From: Cladorrhinum sp. PSN259
Taxonomy: Eukaryota > Ascomycota > Sordariomycetes > Sordariales > Podosporaceae
Assembly: GCA_033725935.1 (NCBI GenBank)
Contig: MU867138.1
Span: 1 to 64,000 of the forward strand
DNA: 64,000 nucleotides
Direction of reading: 5' to 3'
Shown: positions 58,400 to 64,000 of the stretch, piece by piece
Layout: each line of letters starts with the position of its first letter
Numbering within the stretch: the first letter of the stretch is position 1
Notes under the pieces: model-generated
Seen by the model: the letters and a program-made list of their open reading frames with translations, nothing else
The model's database searches: none
What the model was told of the DNA's origin: nothing
Position numbers and translations under genes: made by a program

Positions 58400-60138
58400 A
58401 TGCGGCCGCTTACCTCTGCCATGGCATCGCTTCGTGATGTCCTTGTGGCCGCCTTAAAGTCCCTCCTGCGGGGGAAGTCCTTTCTCCAGGCTCTTCTAAC
58501 CTTTTGGACAACAAGTTCGGCTGCTACACCAAGCAATAAAATCACAACCTCCGCAGCCGATTTTCTCGCCGAAGCTGAACAGCTAATTCTCGGACCTGTT
58601 ACTGGCAACCAACTCAAGAAGCTCGCACGGAAACTGAAGCACGAATTTAAGGATGCCCTCAAGTCAAACCCAGCCTGTATGCTTCCTTCTTACAATTCAC
58701 AACTACCTACGGGGCATGAGCCAGGCGAGTTTCTTGCACTCGATGTTGGAGGGTCAACTTTGCGGGTTGCGTTAGTCGAGTTAAGGGGTCGAACGGTTCC
58801 GGGCTCCGAGAGTGTAATCGTCCGCATGGATTCGTTCAAGATCGATAGCGATATCAGAAACCTTAGTGGAAGAAAATTCTTTGATTGGATGGCCGAGAAA
58901 ATACACCAAACAGTAGCCAGAGACAGCGAAAAAGGACACAGCCCTGAGACGCCACTTCTCATGGGGCTGGCGTGGAGTTTCCCTATAGAGTACGTTTTCA
59001 GTCAGCCGCTCTCTCATGTTGTCGAGATGTACTTACATAGACAGGCAAACATCATCGAAAGGGGGCAACCTCTCTGGAATGGGCAAAGGTTTTTTGGCAG
59101 CTGATGGTTTACTGGGCCAAGATTTGGGAGAAATCATCAAAATTTCCTGTCAGCAAAAGGGGTTACACGTCGAGCTATCAGCCATCGTCAACGACTCGAG
59201 TGCGACGTTATTATCTGCGGCTTACGTTTCTCCGTCCACGAGGTTCGGCCTTATCCTCGGGACAGGAGTCAACATCGCCGGGCATCTCCCCGTCACCACC
59301 ATCGGCCGGCCGAAATATGGTGAGCGCCCAGACAGTTGGCATGAGAAAGCAAGTCACGTAATCGTCAACACCGAGTTGGGCATGTTCGGCAAGGGTATTC
59401 TGCCCCTGACCAAATGGGATCACCTCCTAAAGAAAGCCCACCCTCTCCCAGATTTTCAGCCGCTGGAACATCTAGTCAGCGGGTATTATCTCGGTGAAAT
59501 TTGCCGATATGCTCTACTCGAAGCCATCCAACAGACCGGCATCTTTGGGGGTGTTGTCCCTCCATCATTGCATACACCATACTCCCTCGACACAGAGACC
59601 CTCTCTTTCATCGAAGCGTAAGTCACGCCTTTTCACTCTTTAATCATTCTGTAGCCTAACGATTTATCCCAGCGACACATCTTCGTCCCTTTCCTCCGCT
59701 ACCCAGCTCTTCCAACTCCGCCACCCCTCATCTAATGAACCAACGACTCTCGACATTGCCTTCATCCGTACCTTAGCATCGTATATCTCCCGTCGGTCTG
59801 CAGCTATTGTTGCTGCCTCACTCTTTGCACTCTGGGAACTTAAAGCTGAGACAGATCGTGACTTATTGTCTGCATTATCTGAGCGTTCGGCTTCCGGGGC
59901 GGATCTTATCAGCCAGACGGAAATGGAACTCAAGATCGCGCAAGAAATCACCACTGTGGCGTTTAATGGGTCTGTTATTGAGAATTACCCCGGGTACAAA
60001 GAGAGCCTGCAGGGGTATATTGATGGGCTGATTGCAGATGCCTCGGATGGAGCTGTTAAGGGTGCAGGTATGAAGCTGGTGCCAGCGAGAGAGAGTTCAT
60101 TGCTAGGTGCGGCAGTTGCTCTGGCTTGTCTGAGCTAA
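58400..60138 (+). CDS. Hexokinase-family kinase, probable N-acetylglucosamine kinase, 542 aa
   Basis: Predicted to phosphorylate a hexose, most likely GlcNAc given its neighbours. Exons are 58400-58989, 59045-59617 and 59673-60138; introns of 55 bp each join in phase. The N terminus is hydrophobic and basic (AALKSLLRGKSFLQALLTFW), as in the HxkC-type atypical fungal hexokinases, and may bind mitochondria. The hexokinase blocks are ALDVGGSTLRVALVEL (phosphate 1), GLAWSFPIEQTS spanning intron 1, GMGKGF, IVNDSSATLLSAAY with the catalytic Asp kept, LILGTGVNIAG, and NTELGMFG with its Glu. The adenosine-site region follows near the C terminus (SVIENYPGYKE, ESSLLGAAVALA). A second ATG at 58421 is an alternative start. 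Sequence departs clearly from glucose-type hexokinases (SFPIE for SFP[AC]; GG-S for GGTN). Confidence 0.85.
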
Positions 60139-60850
60139 TTGTAGCTCAGAGGTTCTGGATAATGTATCCGTAATGGCTTTCATTTCATTTCTTTGAGTCT
60201 GATGAGAGAGATATGGCAGTAACCGAGGGTTGCTACCTGTTTATAAGGGGTTGTGCATAGAGAAAGATGCTCTCAGAGTGCGGAGCAGTAAATAGAAAGT
60301 GATGAAGTGCAAACATATCCGTCTTTTTATATATATCCTGAGATAGTGATATGGAAAGACAGTAGAAGTTATCTCGAGACTATCTGGCCATGAAGCTTTT
60401 TGAATCAGCTCAATAGCTGTTTCTGGGTCATCAATCCTGCCAAGCTACATAACATCAACTCTCCACATCTTACATGCACCCAACAAACCAAAGGTTGTGA
60501 AATCTTGTTCGTTGAAATGTTGCGGCGCCTATGAATCCATCAACACAGAACATTTATCATCCAAAAATAGACCCTGTCCTTTTTTTCAAAACTTGCTTCC
60601 CCGTAGCATGCATATATATCAATCACTACTTGCCCCTCTCAATAGTCCCAACCAAAAAAAAAAAAAACTCGTTCGCCTCCCTTGGATATCAACAGAAAGG
60701 AAGAAACCACATGAAGGAAAAGGACTTTCCATCTGACGTTGAACATATAGACACACATACCACTTTAGAAAAAGAGAAACACCCCATCGCCCCAAAAAAA
60801 TAAATTTCCAAAAAAAATAAAACCCCCAAAAAGGGAAAAAGATACAGCAA
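60139..60850. other. Convergent 3' region kinase/RON1
   Basis: About 0.7 kb between two convergent stop codons, rich in A runs near 60655-60840. No gene recognised. Confidence 0.6.
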
Positions 60851-62837
60851 TCATTCAGCAGCAAAATACCTCTTGGTCTTACTCCTAACCTGCTGCGCCT
60901 TCACCTCTGGCGGCACAATAGTGTGATGTACCACGTGCGGTCTGTAAATTGCATCGACTGGTGGCATCCTTTTTTTTGGTCTTATGTCAGCCACACATCG
61001 TCACTAGATTGACAGCTCGTTACAAATTTTTTTTAATTTTTTTTGGTTGAATAAAAAAAAAAAAACTTACCAATCGTCCAAACTCAAAGGAAAATACTCG
61101 TATAGCATATCCGCCGTCTCCAACGGACTGGCGAGCGGATTATTACTACCGTTGCCACTTCCAACGCTGGCATCACTGTTGACTCGCTGCGGCGGCTGCT
61201 GCTGTCCTGAATGTCGTTGACGAGAATACGAATTATTCGTCGTCGTCGTTGACCCCACACGATGATGGGCGTCTTTCCCTTTGCCTAACCCGCCGCCGCC
61301 GTAGGAAGGTTTTGGAACCAGTGGGCTTTCCCCTCCTGACGAGTTGGACCGGGCAGTTGTTGGGGGACTTCGCTGTTCCTCCTCGGATAAGGATAAAGTA
61401 ATAGGGAGCGGCCGAGATTTTGGGTTCCCTTTTGAAGGTGAAATAGAATTGTTATGAGTGAAGGCGTTGTTATTGTTGTTTTCTAAAGCTCCCCAAGATG
61501 GCACTGGGGGTCTGTTAAGGTTGGGTGAGGAGGAAGAGACAGCTAGTTTCTTGTTTGGATGCTGGGTTTGAGATTGGGGGTTGAATGGTCTAGGCGTGGA
61601 TGAGGTCCAGTCGGGCTGTTTGTGAAGGTTGTTAGATCGTAGGAAATCAGGGGGGGGGGAGGGGTACGAAATAGACAAACCTGTTGATACCGCGGAATCT
61701 CCCTCATTGGCCCCGTGCTTGGCCCGGAGAGCCCCTCTATGCTTCTCTTCTCAGCAATTGCTCGCTTGTCTCCTGCCCCTCCTGTCAAGGGCACATCTTT
61801 GCGGCTGTCAAAGTTGCGTGGGCTGCGGCCTCGGACAATAACGGGGCCGGATTGGATCTCGGCAATTTTGATGTGCTCGCCATTTTTGGATTTGACTAGG
61901 AGGTTTATTTGGACCACATAATGCTGCTGCAGACCCTTCCGTCGGCCATTGTTCGCTGTGGCGTGCTTGAATTGGAGCCGTTTCCATGCGACAGGGATGG
62001 AGATTTGGTTACTCCCGTCGTCCATTTCCTGCCCGCCTGATAGATCAAGGGGAACAATCGGTGGTGCCCCGGCTGATTTTGTCGATTCAATGTCTCCTCC
62101 GCCCAGGGCTGGATTGCTGCTCTTCCATGGAACAGAAATGATTTCGGTGGCCTTCCCATCGATACTCTCGATTGCCGTGATTGATGCCGCCAAATCTATA
62201 GCTGGCGCTTGTCGTCCTTGCTCGTCGATATACTGCGCCAGATGGCGAGGCAAGGTAATCTGACCGGAACATTGCCAGAGGTTCCGTCGGTAGCAGGTGA
62301 GCTCAAGCGGTCGGTTCGGATTACTATCTGCGCCAAAGACATCTTCGGCGACAAAGAACATGCCGTACAGTTCGGCGGTCATGGAGGGACTGACGAATTG
62401 ACCGGTGCTATCGACGAGTGTTGCCTTGCCCAGTATTGGGACACCAAATCCCAGCAATTTGTTGTCGAGCTCTTGAGGCGACGCGGCATCTCCATTGTAC
62501 GCCTCGGTAATTTCTGCGGCGGTGAGGGCTGCGGTGTCGCCGAATGGTCGGGCCGTGTAGGAGAATGGGTCGTCGAAGCCGGTGCCGAAGGCGTCGAAGT
62601 CGTAAGTGGGAGTAAAAGGCAGATTTGAGAGGCCGTGAACGGACTCGCTGTGAAGCGCGCGAAACAGGCTCCATTAGTGCTTGGTCCAATGCGACGGGGC
62701 ATAGCTACTCACAGGAGCGACTCATCAAAGGTCATATTAGCATCGAAGGTGTCGATTCCCAAAGATTGGCCGGAAGCAGTCAGCCCCAGGGCGTCGGCGC
62801 CCGGGGTGGCGCCTGGCATAGAACTGAAGTTGGCCAT
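60851..62837 (-). CDS. RON1: NDT80/PhoG-type transcription factor RON1, 584 aa
   Basis: Predicted activator of GlcNAc catabolic genes. Exons are 62837-62713, 62647-61681, 61615-61071 and 60968-60851; introns of 65, 65 and 102 bp join in phase. The N terminus is acidic and disordered. The NDT80-type DNA-binding region (about residues 95-305) includes PLELTCYRRNLWQCSG, DLAASITAIESIDGK, IPVAWKRLQFKHATANNGRR, QHYVVQINLLVK and GPVIVRGRSPRNF. The C-terminal part is Ser/Asn/Pro/Gly-rich and ends in a conserved-looking tail (LDDWMPPVDAIYRPHVVHHT and RSKTKRYFAAE). The small fourth exon encoding this tail lies beyond an A-rich intron. Location beside a deaminase and a kinase of the pathway supports RON1 over other NDT80 relatives such as XprG/Vib-1, but that is inference. 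Confidence 0.88.
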
Positions 62838-63752
62838 CTCATCCTTTATCTAAAGTCCGTATGCGACAATCTGGGTGGCTTTCGCGACCATATAGCGTTG
62901 ACGGGCTATGCGACCATTACACAAGGCGTGGTTAGACCGAAAGATTAGAACCTAGTCAACGGCGGTCAAAATTGAGGCAAGCGAACCCGGAGTCCGGACG
63001 GTTGATCTGGGGATGTTTGGAGGATCGCGAAGCGAAAGAGAGGGTTGATTGGCCCGCGACCATCAATGTGAAAATGCGGCTGGCTAAAACGTCTGCCGCT
63101 TTAAACAGGGCAGAATCGGATATCCCTATAAGAGAGGACTGCTGCCACCCACAGCGGGCGAACCCCCTTCCAAGTTGTGGCCGTTGTCGAGTGCACGGGG
63201 ACCCCTGCAAGTGCGCCGTTGCCAATTCTTTAGCGCCATCATCAGGGGACTCCCGCTAAGATCGAGGGATCTGATTTAAGCCAAGGTATCACAACATACT
63301 ATTAGGTAACTGGCGCATCACCTCCCTACTTTATCTAACATGAGTGGGTGGAAAGTGTGTGTAAACACTTGTATATCAGATATTTCCAAGTTACTAAAAG
63401 ACTGGGAATTTATTTAATTATGCAAGCATGGATGCCCATTCCAGGTCACGCCGACTGATCCAGAATGATTTTGGCACGTTTTCCCCAGATTTACGGGTCA
63501 TCCCGCAGCCTCTTTAGCGGCGTCATAACGTTTTTGCGGGGAAATGTCTGGAGCTTAGCTGTCTTGTGGTGGCGGGGTTTCAACTTTCGACCTGTCAAAC
63601 ATACATACATCCTGTTCATCTGATCATGATTCGTCACATGAAATGAAATATGGCATGTGAATGTGCTAGGACAGCTGTCTCTGTTCAAAGTGGGAAAAAG
63701 GGAAGAAAAAACATGGAAATCCTTTGAAACTGGAACCCCTCCCCCCCATCCC
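62838..63752. other. RON1 promoter / 3' flank of right-edge gene
   Basis: No coding sequence recognised; upstream region of RON1 and downstream region of the partial gene that follows on the same strand. Confidence 0.5.
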
Positions 63753-64000
63753 CTATTTCATGTAGGCCAGATCCTGCCACTGCTCGACTGTCAGCTACTC
63801 CATGACATCAACAGTTATGCATCAAAGGAGTGCAGCACTTACATTATCGACAGAATTGGTAAACTCTTCAAAGGATTCCAGGACCTCAAATCCCATTGCA
63901 AGCAACGGCTCAAACGCCTCCTCTTGCACCCAGCTCAGAATACTTCGACTAGATTTATGCGCCTTATTCTGCCTAACACCCATGAGTGCGAGACCCTGCA
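63753..64000 (-). CDS. 3' end of a gene running off the right edge; possibly the C terminus of a cluster GH3-type protein
   Basis: Exon parts 64000-63843 and 63782-63753; the 60-bp intron (GTAAGT donor) falls between codons and the last exon encodes QWQDLAYMK and a stop. The visible C-terminal ~60 residues include MGVRQNKAHKSSRS, ILSWVQEEAF, and LLAMGFEVLESFEEF. This has the rhythm of the end of a GNAT-like domain. In known fungal GlcNAc clusters a GH3 beta-N-acetylglucosaminidase with such a C-terminal region sits beside RON1, so that is my guess. Too little sequence is present to be sure. Confidence 0.55.

Overview
This window looks like nuclear DNA of a filamentous ascomycete (Pezizomycotina). 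Genes are split by short GT..AG introns (53-213 bp), often with CTAAC-type branch sites. The conserved genes are typical of fungi: Ste20 kinase, Scp160, Rsc9, Sft1, Age2 and Ysc84. Gene order is mosaic on both strands with no operons. A RON1/NAG1/GlcNAc-kinase cluster is characteristic of filamentous ascomycetes. I cannot place the order or genus. I found no tRNA or rRNA gene, no CRISPR array and no intact transposon.

Layout. 0-10 kb is sparse: an uncharacterised low-complexity protein (minus) and a two-exon gene whose C-terminal half resembles a retropepsin-like fold, then about 6 kb without a recognisable gene. 10-26.6 kb is gene-dense: secreted type-B carboxylesterase (minus), SYLF+SH3 protein Ysc84 (minus), the Qc-SNARE Sft1 (plus, two short exons), ArfGAP Age2 (minus), MsrB (plus), a PH-like protein of unknown function (minus) and chromatin remodeller subunit Rsc9 (plus). 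26.6-44.2 kb holds only two clear genes, a mitochondrial-type SDR of the arabinitol dehydrogenase group (plus) and the PAK kinase Ste20 (minus). They are separated by long noncoding stretches, homopolymer tracts and a 10-N assembly gap. 44.2-48.1 kb is the multi-KH protein Scp160.

50-64 kb is the most interesting part. It starts with a decayed GH7 cellulase relic that has lost its catalytic centre. Next is a tandem pair of single-pass membrane proteins with cysteine-containing ectodomains and repeated ELDA motifs in the cytosolic tail. Then comes an N-acetylglucosamine catabolic cluster: glucosamine-6-phosphate deaminase (minus) divergent from a hexokinase-family GlcNAc kinase candidate (plus), the NDT80-type regulator RON1 (minus), and the 3' end of a further minus-strand gene running off the right edge.

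How the cluster would work (inference from known fungal clusters): chitin-derived GlcNAc is phosphorylated by the kinase, deacetylated by an enzyme not in this window, and deaminated by NAG1 to fructose-6-phosphate, with RON1 as transcriptional activator. The deacetylase and the GlcNAc transporter would be expected beyond position 64000. Exon boundaries were derived by hand from splice signals and reading phase; none is confirmed by transcripts.
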